Notes: generated from the sequence alone by a model not told the origin. Counted from the first letter of the stretch, positions 6,242 to 15,522 are shown. The stretch: 19,570 nt of DNA from JAZRUF01 sp045636205 (GCA_045636205.1 JAZTXE010000112.1:1-19570), one strand, 5' to 3'. Numbers and translations are program-made.

Positions 6242-7201
6242 CTAATTTTCATCTTCTATTATACCGCAAGAACGTATGAAATTAGTCGAAGCGTGTAAAA
6301 GGTCGGAAAAATTTTCCATTTCATCTGCATAAATCCAATTAATATCAGGATTTCTTCTAAACCAAGTGAGTTGCCTTTTAGCGTAGCGACGCGTTGCCTG
6401 CTTAAGGCTTTCACCAGCCTCCTCAAGGGTACATTGTCCCTCAATATACGGCATTAATTCCTTATATCCTATCGCTTGGAAAGCGGTAACAGTTTTATCT
6501 ATGCCGCTTAACAAAAGTGCGCGCAGCTCATCTAAAATACCGTCTTTTAGCATTTTATCAACGCGCATATTAATGCGGTCATACAAAACCTCTCTGTTTC
6601 TGTATGTCATACCGATAATGCACGCATCGTATTTTTTCGGGTAATCTTTGGTTTTACGATTGTGCTCGGAAATGCACTCACCGGTAACATGATAAACCTC
6701 AAGAGCTCTGATAATGCGTTTTCTATCGTTTTCGTGGAGTTTCCCCGCCTGCTCAGGATCAACCTCACGCAGCATCGCAAGAAGTCTCTCGCCGCCTTCA
6801 TTGTCGGCGAGTTCTTCAAGACTTTTTCGGTACTCCTCATCACTCGGCTGCGCGGCAAAATCCATTCCACGCAAAAGGCTGTCAACATAAAGCCCGGTCC
6901 CGCCGACTACAATCGGCATGTTATTCCTCGCACATATGCTGTCAATAACCGCGGATGCTTCACTAACATATCTTGCGACAGAATATGTTTCCCAAGGCTC
7001 AATAATATCCATCATATGATGCACAATTCCCCTGCGCTCTTCCATATCAGGTTTTGCAGTGCCTATATTCATGGATTTATATATCTGCATGGAATCGGCT
7101 GATACAATCTCACCTTTAAAAGCTTCCGCAAGCGCCAACGAAAGCGCGGTTTTACCGGATGCAGTGGGTCCTACTATACATATCAATGGTTTTCTTTTCA
7201 T
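6242..7201 (-). CDS. miaA: tRNA dimethylallyltransferase MiaA
   Basis: MiaA transfers the dimethylallyl group from DMAPP to N6 of A37 in tRNAs that read codons starting with U, making i6A37; MiaB in this cluster then adds the methylthio group. The 319-residue protein has the P-loop GPTASGKT at 11-18, the SADSMQIYKSMNIGTAKP segment near 34-51, HHMMDI, GGTGLYVDSLL near 99-109, the DxxRIIRALE helix and the C-terminal RRYAKRQLTWFRR signature. The length is normal. Its ATG shares one base with the mutL stop (TGATG), so it is probably translated by re-initiation after mutL. Confidence 0.97.
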   Translation of the reverse strand: MKRKPLICIVGPTASGKTALSLALAEAFKGEIVSADSMQIYKSMNIGTAKPDMEERRGIVHHMMDIIEPWETYSVARYVSEASAVIDSICARNNMPIVVGGTGLYVDSLLRGMDFAAQPSDEEYRKSLEELADNEGGERLLAMLREVDPEQAGKLHENDRKRIIRALEVYHVTGECISEHNRKTKDYPKKYDACIIGMTYRNREVLYDRINMRVDKMLKDGILDELRALLLSGIDKTVTAFQAIGYKELMPYIEGQCTLEEAGESLKQATRRYAKRQLTWFRRNPDINWIYADEMENFSDLLHASTNFIRSCGIIEDEN

Positions 7202-9150
7202 CAGGTCACCCGTTTAAATTGCTTTTCAAGCTGATAGCGCGTCATCTCAACCGTGACCGGTCGACCGTGAGGGCAGTATCTTATTTCCGAATCACGCATA
7301 ACTCGGTCAGCTATTTGCTTAAGCTCTTGAAACTCACTCTTTTTTCCAGCTTTTATAGCAGCTTTGCATGCAACCGAATGGAAAACCGCCTCAAGTTTTT
7401 CCGGAGAACTCAATGTTTTCCCATCTAAAAGCGATTGCGAAATTTCATTTATAACCGCTTCGCACTCACCTTCACTGATTCCGTCAGGCAATCTGCGCAC
7501 GGCAACGCTGTCATCTCCAAACTCGTCAATTTCAAAACCTATACACTCAAGCTTGTCCTTATTTTCAATAAGTGCGACAACTTCTTGACGTGTAGCCGTA
7601 ACGATAACCGGAGTTATAAGCATCTGACTTTGAATGCAATCCCTCTCTTTTGAGAGGCTATTGAAAATTATTCTCTCATGTGCTGCGTGTTTATCAATAA
7701 GCAAAACAGACTCGCCCTGCTCAACGATAATGTATGTGTTTAACACCTCGCCGACAACTCGCCAATCATCCGCTTTCACTTCGGCAAGAGCTTCTGCTTG
7801 AACGTTTTCTGAAGGCTTTATAACCTCTTCTTTAGAAACCTGCGGGATAATTACATCATTTCTTGGCTCTGATTTTTCAAAAACTTTTCGCGGCAAACTG
7901 ATTTCTTCTTGCTTAAATACGTCACTTTCAAACGCAGCCTTCTCAACCCTGTGTGGTGAGCTATACGGCATCTCAGTAAGATTTTGACGTAAGGTAAGTT
8001 TTGAATTTTCATTCTGCCCGAATACCCTCACCTGTGGATTGATACGCGGTATCTCGGAAATTATTGTTTTAGGCTCATATTCAACATTTCTTTCAGGCTG
8101 AGGCTCAACTTTTTTAACCGACTCAGGCTCATTCTTTTCAAACTGAGCCGCGCATTTTCCGTCATCCTCTCTGAGACCTGATTTTGCAGCAAACAGAACC
8201 GCATCAAATATTTCGCGCTCTCTTGCAAATTTAACCTCGATTTTTGCCGGATGAACGTTTACGTCCACCTGCTCAAGCGGCATATCTATAAATAGAACAC
8301 ATGCAGGGTATCTGCCCTTCATAAGCGAGTTCTTATACGCTTCATCCAAAGCCGCGGAAAGCAACCTTGATTTTATCGGTCGTCCGTTAACAAAAAAGTA
8401 CTGCATCATCCGGTTTCCGCGTGAATTAATGGGCTTTGAGACAAAGCCTGAAACCTTTACGGCATCAATACTGCTTTTGGCACAGAGCATTCCGTTTGCC
8501 AAGTCGCGCCCAAACAAGCTGTATATACACGATTTCAAATCATTATCTCCAGGGGTTTTGATTACCTGCTTTCCCTCGCGAATGAATTTAAATGATATTT
8601 CCGGGTGCGAGAGAGCGGCAGATATAACTACGCTTTCTACCGCTGCGCCCTCGGTTACATCGCGCTTTAAAAACTTCATTCGCGCAGGCGTATTATAAAA
8701 CAAGCTTCTTACGACTATCGTAGTACCGTCCGGGCAGCCGGCTTCCTCCAACTTCCCTGAGCTTCCGCCCTCAAGATGCAGGCTAACACCGATTTCATCT
8801 TCCAAACGCTTAGTAAGTAAATCTATCTTTGATACCGAGGCTATTGCCGCGAGCGCCTCACCGCGAAATCCCAAGGTACCGATATGGGAAAGGTCTTCCT
8901 CATTTCTTATCTTGCTCGTAGAGTGGCGCATAAACGCCTTGGGTACGTCCTCACGGCTGATTCCGCAACCGTTGTCCGTCACACGCAGATATGCAACTCC
9001 GCCGTTCTTTATTTCAACGGTAATCGCATTTGCCCCCGCATCAACTGCATTTTCAATAAGCTCTTTTGCTGCAGACGCAGGTCTTTCAACCACTTCACCT
9101 GCAGCTATAAGATTTGCGACATGTGGAGAAAGCACATGAATATCAGCCAT
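7201..9150 (-). CDS. mutL: DNA mismatch repair protein MutL (endonuclease type)
   Basis: MutL is the ATP-dependent matchmaker and, outside the MutH-using bacteria, the nicking endonuclease of mismatch repair. The 649-residue protein has an N-terminal GHKL ATPase (ENAVDAG 33-39, DNGCGI 59-64, GFRGEAL 94-100), the second domain to about 330, a variable linker (about 330-460) and the C-terminal dimerisation/nuclease domain. Nuclease motifs are DKHAAHERIIFN at 486-497, ACKAAIKAG at 594-602, CPHGRP at 626-631 and FKR at 645-647. Relative to the usual DQHA(X)2E(X)4E motif, Gln is Lys and the last Glu is Asn497; the central Glu492 is kept. A GAGGTG site precedes the ATG, 22 bases after mutS. Confidence 0.97.
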   Translation of the reverse strand: MADIHVLSPHVANLIAAGEVVERPASAAKELIENAVDAGANAITVEIKNGGVAYLRVTDNGCGISREDVPKAFMRHSTSKIRNEEDLSHIGTLGFRGEALAAIASVSKIDLLTKRLEDEIGVSLHLEGGSSGKLEEAGCPDGTTIVVRSLFYNTPARMKFLKRDVTEGAAVESVVISAALSHPEISFKFIREGKQVIKTPGDNDLKSCIYSLFGRDLANGMLCAKSSIDAVKVSGFVSKPINSRGNRMMQYFFVNGRPIKSRLLSAALDEAYKNSLMKGRYPACVLFIDMPLEQVDVNVHPAKIEVKFAREREIFDAVLFAAKSGLREDDGKCAAQFEKNEPESVKKVEPQPERNVEYEPKTIISEIPRINPQVRVFGQNENSKLTLRQNLTEMPYSSPHRVEKAAFESDVFKQEEISLPRKVFEKSEPRNDVIIPQVSKEEVIKPSENVQAEALAEVKADDWRVVGEVLNTYIIVEQGESVLLIDKHAAHERIIFNSLSKERDCIQSQMLITPVIVTATRQEVVALIENKDKLECIGFEIDEFGDDSVAVRRLPDGISEGECEAVINEISQSLLDGKTLSSPEKLEAVFHSVACKAAIKAGKKSEFQELKQIADRVMRDSEIRYCPHGRPVTVEMTRYQLEKQFKRVT

Positions 9151-9172
9151 AATTTCACCTCTTTTTTATGTT

Positions 9173-11803
9173 TTACTCTTGGTTTTGCTCCTGCGCACAA
9201 AGCTGTGCATTTTTTGCTTTATTGGAAAGCTCAAATATTGCATTAAGTGCCTCTATCGGAGAGAGTGTATTCACATCAATCGTGCAGAGTTTTTCTAAAA
9301 TTTCGCGCTCCGCACCGCTTGGCTCAGAAACCTGCGCTTCTTTAAATCTGTGCGTGGCTACACTTCCCGCATCACCGGATTCAAGCATATCCAAAACTTC
9401 TTTAGAGCGGTTTATAACCTGTTCAGGCAAGCCCGCAAGCTTTGCAACCTCAATGCCGTAACTTTCATCCGCATGACCTCTGACGATTTTTCTGAGAAAC
9501 GTGATGTCAAACCCACGTTTTTTAACCGCTATATTATAATTTTTAATACCCTCAAGCTCGTTTTCCATGTCCGTAAGCTCATGGTAATGTGTTGCAAACA
9601 AGGTCTTTGCACCGATTTTTTCTTTATCTACCGTATACTCAATCACAGAGCGCGCTATAGACATTCCGTCAAACGTGGATGTACCTCTGCCTATTTCATC
9701 CAAAAGCAGCAAGCTTTTTGAAGTGGCATTGCGTATTATATCCGCTACCTCACTCATTTCAACCATAAAGGTTGACTGGCCTGATGTCAAATCATCCGAC
9801 GCACCAATTCGGGTGAAGATTTTATCTACAACGCCAACATGAGCACTTTTAGCCGGAACGAATGAACCTATTTGCGCCATAAATACAATCAAAGCCACCT
9901 GACGCATATATGTAGATTTACCCGCCATGTTCGGACCGGTTATTATAGACATGCGATTGTTATTGCAATCAAGCTCAGTGTCATTTGGAACAAACAAGCT
10001 GTCCGAGAGCATTTTCTCAACCACCGGATGACGACCGTCCTTGATGCTTATCACATCCGACTGGTCAACAATGGGTTTTACATATCCGTTGTCAGACGCG
10101 ACCTTGGATAGAGAAATAAGCACATCAAGATGAGCAAGAGCACTTGCGGTTTTCTTTATGCTCTCGATGTATTTGAGCACCTCGTTGCACACATGACTGA
10201 AAAGCTCAAATTCAAGCTCAACATCATGGTCGCGAGCACCCAGGATGGTGCTCTCCATTTCTTTTAGCTCTTCAGTAAAATACCTCTCGCCATTTGCAAG
10301 GGTTTGTTTTCGTATATATGTATCCGGAACCATGTCAATATTGGATTTGCTTACCTCTATGTAATATCCGAAAACACGGTTATATCCGATTTTCAAATTC
10401 TTTATTCCGGTCTTTTCTTTCTCGTCACTTTCGATTTTTGCAATATATGCTTTACCGTTTTTGAGTATATCGCGCAGCTCATCGACGGTTGCATTATACC
10501 CTTCACGTATTATATTTCCATCTTTAACAGATACTGCCGGGTTGTCGTCAATTGCGCTGTGTATGAGATTGTAAATTTCAGTTAAGCTATCAAGTTCCCT
10601 GTCAATAGCATGGAATTCAAACGCGGTAAGGTCATAAAGTTGCGATTTTATACCCGGAACTATACTGAGCGTTTGAGCAATTGCGTTTAAATCGCATGCG
10701 TTGGCTGTTCCATAAAGCATTTTACCGAGCAGACGCTCCATATCCAAAACCGATTTAAGAGCCTGCGCCATTTCCTCACGAACTATAGTTTTCTGGCAAA
10801 GCTCCTCAACAGCATCAAGCCTCTGCTGTATCGCAGATACGTTCATCAACGGCTTGTCTATCCATTGGCGCAGCATTCTGCCGCCTGCGGCGGTTTTTGT
10901 CTTATCCAGTACCCATATGAGAGAGCCTCTTTTATCCTTGTTCCTCATTGTTTCAACAAGCTCAAGGTTTCTCTGCGCGGTAAGGTCAAGCTGCATATGC
11001 TCATCGCGGCTGTAGAAATTGATATGATTTATATTCATAAGCGCTTTTTTCTGAGTATTGCGCAAATACCCTATAAGCGCACCGACTGTCTCAACAAGAA
11101 CCGACTCTTGGGCAATGCCTATATCTTCAACATGTTTAACATTAAACTGAGCCATAAGAGAGAGAGCCGCCGTATTTCTATCAAACAAACTGTCAAGCCC
11201 CGCGGAAACGGAAACTTGGAGCTTGTTTACCAGAAACTCCATTACCGCCTTGCTTTTTGCAATGTTTGAATCCACTATAACCTCGCTTGGAGCAAGCTTT
11301 CCGATTTCACTGATAAGATTTTCCTCACTTGCGCCAAATTCAAGCGAAAATGCGTATACCGAGCCGGTTGAAATATCCGCAAAGCATAAGCCGTACTGAC
11401 TGTTTTTTGAGCAGACGGCGCATATAAAGTTATTTTTTGAGTCATCAAGCATGTTGGCTTCAACAATCGTTCCCGGCGTAACGATTCTCACGACCTCGCG
11501 TTTGACAATTCCCTTCGTCTGAGACGGATCCTCTGTCTGCTCGCAAATAGCGACCTTGTATCCTTTGGTAATAAGACGCGCAATATACGTTTCGCAGGCA
11601 TGGTACGGAACCCCGCACATTGGCGCACGCTCTTCCTGCCCACACTCACGTCCGGTCAAGGCAATTTCCAGCGCCTCAGACGCTATCTTCGCATCCTCAA
11701 AGAACATTTCATAAAAGTCGCCCAGTCTGAAAAACAAAATACAGTCGTTGTATTCTTTTTTTATTTCAAGGTATTGCGTCATCATCGGCGAGAACTTTGC
11801 CAT
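9173..11803 (-). CDS. mutS: DNA mismatch repair protein MutS
   Basis: MutS recognises mismatches and small loops and recruits MutL. The 876-residue protein is full length for a MutS1: the mismatch-binding domain carries the Phe-Tyr-Glu wedge at 30-32; the connector, core and clamp follow to about 590; and the ABC-type ATPase has Walker A GPNMAGKST at 623-631, an ST-hairpin-like SGQSTFMVEM at 674-683, Walker B LLLLDE at 698-703 and a THYHE H-loop at 738-742. The C-terminus (about 835-876) has the short LSPIEALNAIFEL element expected of the tail that interacts with partners. It begins 20 bases after miaB with an AGGGG site. The miaB-mutS-mutL-miaA-hfq order is common in Clostridia. Confidence 0.98.
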   Translation of the reverse strand: MAKFSPMMTQYLEIKKEYNDCILFFRLGDFYEMFFEDAKIASEALEIALTGRECGQEERAPMCGVPYHACETYIARLITKGYKVAICEQTEDPSQTKGIVKREVVRIVTPGTIVEANMLDDSKNNFICAVCSKNSQYGLCFADISTGSVYAFSLEFGASEENLISEIGKLAPSEVIVDSNIAKSKAVMEFLVNKLQVSVSAGLDSLFDRNTAALSLMAQFNVKHVEDIGIAQESVLVETVGALIGYLRNTQKKALMNINHINFYSRDEHMQLDLTAQRNLELVETMRNKDKRGSLIWVLDKTKTAAGGRMLRQWIDKPLMNVSAIQQRLDAVEELCQKTIVREEMAQALKSVLDMERLLGKMLYGTANACDLNAIAQTLSIVPGIKSQLYDLTAFEFHAIDRELDSLTEIYNLIHSAIDDNPAVSVKDGNIIREGYNATVDELRDILKNGKAYIAKIESDEKEKTGIKNLKIGYNRVFGYYIEVSKSNIDMVPDTYIRKQTLANGERYFTEELKEMESTILGARDHDVELEFELFSHVCNEVLKYIESIKKTASALAHLDVLISLSKVASDNGYVKPIVDQSDVISIKDGRHPVVEKMLSDSLFVPNDTELDCNNNRMSIITGPNMAGKSTYMRQVALIVFMAQIGSFVPAKSAHVGVVDKIFTRIGASDDLTSGQSTFMVEMSEVADIIRNATSKSLLLLDEIGRGTSTFDGMSIARSVIEYTVDKEKIGAKTLFATHYHELTDMENELEGIKNYNIAVKKRGFDITFLRKIVRGHADESYGIEVAKLAGLPEQVINRSKEVLDMLESGDAGSVATHRFKEAQVSEPSGAEREILEKLCTIDVNTLSPIEALNAIFELSNKAKNAQLCAQEQNQE

Positions 11804-11823
11804 TTGTATATCCCCTTATCCCT

Positions 11824-13233
11824 TTATCGTATAAGTATGCCTTCCATAGACCATTTAACGCATTTTGTTATCTCCACCTGAGCGAATTTTCCCACAAGTG
11901 ATGCATCACCGCTAACACGCACGGGACGATTTTCATCCGTTCTTGCAAGCAAATTAAGCTCGGCATCTTCATCCTCTTCGCGCTCGATGAGAACGCTGAC
12001 CACTTTCCCCGTAAGGAGCTTATTTTTCTTCTCTGCTACCTTGTTTTGCACTGCAAGCAGCCTTTCAAAACGCTCTTTTTTTACTGCATCAGGTGTGTTA
12101 TCCTCCATGCTTGCAGCAGGAGTTCCCTTGCGCTTAGAGTATAAGAAGGTAAAAAGTGCGTCAAACTCAACTTCTTTAATCAAAGAAAGAGTATCCTCAA
12201 AATCCTCCTCACTCTCACCCGGGAAACCCACTATTATATCACTCGTTATAGATATATCCGGCATGAGTTTGCGAGCGTACTCAATAAGCTCCAAATACTG
12301 TTTCCTGTCATAATGACGGTTCATGAGCTTTAATATTCGGTCACTTCCCGACTGGAACGGCAAATGAATATGCTTTGAAACCTTGTCACACTCTGCCATG
12401 GTCTCAAAGAGTTTTTTACTCGCATCCTTTGGATGACTTGTCATGAAACGAATTCTGAAATCACCGGGCAAGTCATTTGTCATTCTGAGTAAATCAGAAA
12501 AATCAACACCGCAGTCTAAATCCTTGCCGTATGAATTTACATTCTGCCCCAAAAAAGTAATATCTTTAATACCTGAGGCAATCAAGCCACGCACTTCATC
12601 CAGCACGGCTTCGGGGGCACGGCTTCTTTCACGTCCACGCACATACGGAACGATGCAGTATGAGCAAAAGTTATTGCATCCGTACATTACCGAAACCCAG
12701 CCTTTAATCGAGTCACTTCTCTCAACCGGCAAGCCCTCGGCAATGGCACCTTCCGAGTCAAACACCTCAAACACCCGCTTTTTGCCCGTAAGAGTTCTGT
12801 ACAGAAGTTCCGGGAAACGATAAAGCGCATGCGTACCGAAAACCAAATTCACATAGGGATAGCTCTTTTTTATCTTCTCCGCCATGTGCTGCTCCTGCGC
12901 CATGCAACCGCAGATGCCTATGACCAAATCCTTCTTATTCTTTTTGATATGCCGCAGCGCACCGGTATTGCCTAAAATACGCATTTCGGCATGCTCACGC
13001 ACCGCACATGAGTTGAGGATAATTACATCCGCCAACTTCTCATCATCGGTTTTTACATATCCCATTTCTCTGAGCATACCGCGTATCTGTTCACTGTCCG
13101 CCTCATTTTGCTGACAGCCGTATGTATCCACCATGGCATATCGCACCCGATCTCCGCTGAGTTCGCGCACGCGCTGCATATATTCTCTTTGCCGCAAAAG
13201 CTCCTCCTGCGGTATTAATCGCGATGTTTTCAT
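11824..13233 (-). CDS. miaB: tRNA-2-methylthio-N6-dimethylallyladenosine synthase MiaB
   Basis: A radical-SAM methylthiotransferase that converts i6A37 to ms2i6A37, directly after MiaA in the pathway. In the 469-residue protein the N-terminal UPF0004 domain supplies three cluster cysteines (Cys40 in YGCQQNEAD, Cys76 in LNSCAVRE, Cys110 in CGCMAQ). The radical-SAM motif CxxxCxxC is at Cys186, Cys190 and Cys193, followed by VPYVRGRERSR; LGQNVNSYG, HLPFQSGS and DIIVGFPGE are family hallmarks; and a TRAM RNA-binding domain closes the chain from about 400. GQNVNSYG and the long N-terminal lead favour MiaB over RimO or MtaB. Its GAGGAG ribosome site is made by the last two Glu codons of the upstream coaW-like gene. 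Confidence 0.96.
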   Translation of the reverse strand: MKTSRLIPQEELLRQREYMQRVRELSGDRVRYAMVDTYGCQQNEADSEQIRGMLREMGYVKTDDEKLADVIILNSCAVREHAEMRILGNTGALRHIKKNKKDLVIGICGCMAQEQHMAEKIKKSYPYVNLVFGTHALYRFPELLYRTLTGKKRVFEVFDSEGAIAEGLPVERSDSIKGWVSVMYGCNNFCSYCIVPYVRGRERSRAPEAVLDEVRGLIASGIKDITFLGQNVNSYGKDLDCGVDFSDLLRMTNDLPGDFRIRFMTSHPKDASKKLFETMAECDKVSKHIHLPFQSGSDRILKLMNRHYDRKQYLELIEYARKLMPDISITSDIIVGFPGESEEDFEDTLSLIKEVEFDALFTFLYSKRKGTPAASMEDNTPDAVKKERFERLLAVQNKVAEKKNKLLTGKVVSVLIEREEDEDAELNLLARTDENRPVRVSGDASLVGKFAQVEITKCVKWSMEGILIR

Positions 13234-13239
13234 ATGTAA

Positions 13240-14064
13240 TTACTCCTCTGTACTGTAAGAAAGCGCAGCTCCGGTAGCCGTCGAAAACTCCGAATGGTTT
13301 GGTATTATAAACTCCACTCCGTAGAGCGACTGCATAACGTCAAATATCTCACGCGCCTGCGGCACGTTGGTAAGATTTCCGGTGAGGACAATATGCTTTG
13401 TCTCCTCCACGTATGACGCAAAAACAGACATTACGCCGATTGTCTGGAACACCAAATTTATAATTCCGAGCGCTAAATCGCCGCTCGTTGCAAGGTCGCT
13501 TATTTTACCGAAATTGGACGCTGTAACATGCTCTTTAAGATTTCCCACATCCTCCGAGCTTATATCGGAAATGAGCAAATCAATCTGGCTTAAATCGCCG
13601 TTCTTTGCAGTTTCTACAATATCGTCAAAATCACGCACATTGAGCATTCTGTTTGAAAGCCCGAGCAATGTTCCTCCGCCGACACCGCTTCCGCCGACAT
13701 GGCGAATATTATCCTTATTGGCTGCTACAAACGCCGTACCGGTTCCCATGCTTACGATAATCGCCTTGTCAAGTCCACTTAAGAACAACCCGCCGCGTCC
13801 GATAGCCTTAAATTCATCTATCCTCTTTATCGGAATATTAAAGAGCTTATCGGAGATAACACTTGAGCCGACACCTGTTATCATAACTTTTTCCACATCG
13901 TCAAGGCTCAAACCATTTTCACTTATAAACTTGCCAAAAGCACCGTAAAGCGAAGCCTTCGGGTCATTTGCTTTTACAAGAAGCGGAGAAAAAATCTTAC
14001 CGTCACGGTATCCGATTATTTTTGTCGTACTTCCGCCTATATCAATACCGAGAATATTCTTCAT
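13240..14064 (-). CDS. coaW: Type II pantothenate kinase (CoaW-like)
   Basis: Pantothenate kinase phosphorylates pantothenate, the first step of CoA synthesis. This 274-residue protein has the ASKHA-fold features of type II (eukaryote/staphylococcal-like) kinases: phosphate-1 motif GIDIGGSTTK at 6-15, MITGVGSS near 62-69, SMGTGTAFV near 105-113, the GGSGVGGGTLLGLS segment near 123-136 and LTGNLTNVP near 230-238, with NHSEFSTATGAAL at the end. In Staphylococcus CoaW is not feedback-inhibited by CoA; whether that holds here is unknown. It lies between murC and miaB with a six-base gap to miaB and a good AGGAG site nine bases before its ATG. Confidence 0.88.
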   Translation of the reverse strand: MKNILGIDIGGSTTKIIGYRDGKIFSPLLVKANDPKASLYGAFGKFISENGLSLDDVEKVMITGVGSSVISDKLFNIPIKRIDEFKAIGRGGLFLSGLDKAIIVSMGTGTAFVAANKDNIRHVGGSGVGGGTLLGLSNRMLNVRDFDDIVETAKNGDLSQIDLLISDISSEDVGNLKEHVTASNFGKISDLATSGDLALGIINLVFQTIGVMSVFASYVEETKHIVLTGNLTNVPQAREIFDVMQSLYGVEFIIPNHSEFSTATGAALSYSTEE

Positions 14065-14090
14065 ATTTAACGTCTCCTCTCCTGCTGACT

Positions 14091-15467
14091 TTATTTTTCA
14101 CTAACAAGCATTTCACCGACTTTATATATATCGCCGGCGCCCATGGTCAAAACCAAATCACCGGGCTGCGCAAGCTCGGAAATCCTTTCCTTGAGCCCCT
14201 CAAACGACTCAATATACTCTGCACCATCTATACCGTCGGCAATCGCCTGCGAGCTAATGCCTATTGTGTTTTTCTCCCTCGCTGCATATATATGTCCTAA
14301 AAGAACTTTATCCGCATGAGAGAGAGCTTTTATAAACTCATCCTTAAGCGCTGCAGTTCTCGTATAGGTATGTGGCTGAAATACACATATTACGCGCTTA
14401 TATCCCATTCCCTTTACGGTTTTAAGCGTTGCTGTAACCTCGCTCGGATGGTGCGCGTAATCATCGTACACATCCGCACCGTTTACAACACCTTTACGCT
14501 CAAATCTTCGACCTGCACCGGTAAACTTTGAAAGCCCCGCAGCTATGCATTTTGGAGATATACCGAACCAAAGTGCTGCAGATGCCGCAGCAAGCGCATT
14601 ATAAACATTATGTTGCCCGCAAACAGAAAGAGAGATTTTGCAAAGCTCCTCATTTTTATACACAAGCGTAAACTCAGCATGATTTGCTGCATAAGAAACA
14701 TTTACAGCTCTTACATCTGCACACTCAGATATTCCGAAGGTTACAACCGTGCGCCCAATATCCTGCACAGCACGCATGGCATTCTCATCATCGAAATTCA
14801 CGACCACCGCTCCGCTCTGCGGAACTTTCCCGGCAAACGCGCGGAAAGACGATACAATATCATCAATATCTTTAAAGAAATCCAGATGGTCCTCTTCAAC
14901 ATTTCCTATAACTGCAACAGTAGGATTGAAATTCAAAAACGAATTGCAGTATTCACACGCTTCGGCAATAAACAAATTGCCGCTTGAAACACGCACTCCG
15001 CCGTTTATAATCGGAAGATATGCGCCCACCATAACCTGCGGGTCAAGGCGCGCTTCAAGAGCGATATGCGTTATCATCGAAGTCGTCGTGGTTTTGCCAT
15101 GAGTTCCCGAAACGCAAACTACATCTTTATATTCTTCCATGAGATAGCCCCAAGCCTCTGCGCGTTCAAGAATCTCAAGCTCAAGCTCACGCGCACGAAT
15201 TATTTCCGGATTATCGTCATGTATAGCGGATGTTCTGATAACAATATCCGCGTTTCCGATATTATCCGCACTGTGGCCGATATTAACTTTAATCCCAAGC
15301 CTTCTCAGGCGCGCTATATTGTCACTCTCCTGCATATCCGAACCGCGCACAACAAAGCCGCGGTGGTCAAGGACCTCCGCGAGAGCGCTCATGGATACTC
15401 CGCCTATACCGATTAAATGAACTGTTTTTGCGTTATCCGAAAAAAGAGATTTGTTTGAGCTTTTCAT
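14091..15467 (-). CDS. murC: UDP-N-acetylmuramate--L-alanine ligase MurC
   Basis: MurC adds L-alanine to UDP-N-acetylmuramic acid, the first peptide step of cytoplasmic peptidoglycan precursor synthesis. Visible signatures are the N-terminal Rossmann IGIGGVSMSALAEVL, the RGSD motif, the ATP-binding SGTHGKTTTTSMI, NVEEDHLDFF, GQHNVYNALAA, RRFE and DDYAHHPSEV, with FQPHTYTR in the C-terminal domain. The start at 15467 (ATG, 458 aa) is preferred because GGAGG stands five bases upstream; a longer frame would need a TTG at 15497 with no ribosome site and would overlap a small hairpin. It is first in the long minus-strand cluster, 26 bases ahead of the coaW-like gene, and diverges from spoVG. Confidence 0.96.
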   Translation of the reverse strand: MKSSNKSLFSDNAKTVHLIGIGGVSMSALAEVLDHRGFVVRGSDMQESDNIARLRRLGIKVNIGHSADNIGNADIVIRTSAIHDDNPEIIRARELELEILERAEAWGYLMEEYKDVVCVSGTHGKTTTTSMITHIALEARLDPQVMVGAYLPIINGGVRVSSGNLFIAEACEYCNSFLNFNPTVAVIGNVEEDHLDFFKDIDDIVSSFRAFAGKVPQSGAVVVNFDDENAMRAVQDIGRTVVTFGISECADVRAVNVSYAANHAEFTLVYKNEELCKISLSVCGQHNVYNALAAASAALWFGISPKCIAAGLSKFTGAGRRFERKGVVNGADVYDDYAHHPSEVTATLKTVKGMGYKRVICVFQPHTYTRTAALKDEFIKALSHADKVLLGHIYAAREKNTIGISSQAIADGIDGAEYIESFEGLKERISELAQPGDLVLTMGAGDIYKVGEMLVSEK

Positions 15468-15471
15468 ATTG

Positions 15472-15494
15472 CCCTCCAACTCGGCAAAAGCCGA
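15472..15494 (-). promoter_or_regulatory. Shine-Dalgarno and small leader hairpin before murC
   Basis: GGAGGG (15472-15477) precedes the chosen murC ATG and decides the start. Immediately upstream, 15481-15494 forms a 5-bp stem with a four-base loop in the leader RNA. Its stability and effect are unknown. Confidence 0.5.
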
Positions 15495-15522
15495 CAATCA
15501 CTAATATTATTTTCCATGTATT

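Noticed and set aside
7643..7658. Small inverted repeat with a four-T loop inside mutL
   Set aside because: A 6-bp stem in the middle of a well-conserved coding region, with no U-tract or adjoining start; expected by chance.
10304..11269. Open frames opposite mutS
   Set aside because: They lie antisense to conserved MutS core domains and show no protein-like motifs.
13367..13948. Long open frame opposite the coaW-like gene
   Set aside because: Antisense shadow of a conserved gene; no recognised domain, no ribosome site, composition dictated by the opposite strand.
15468..15497. Ten-residue upstream extension of murC
   Set aside because: It needs a TTG start without a Shine-Dalgarno and runs through the small hairpin; the ATG at 15467 has GGAGGG next to it.
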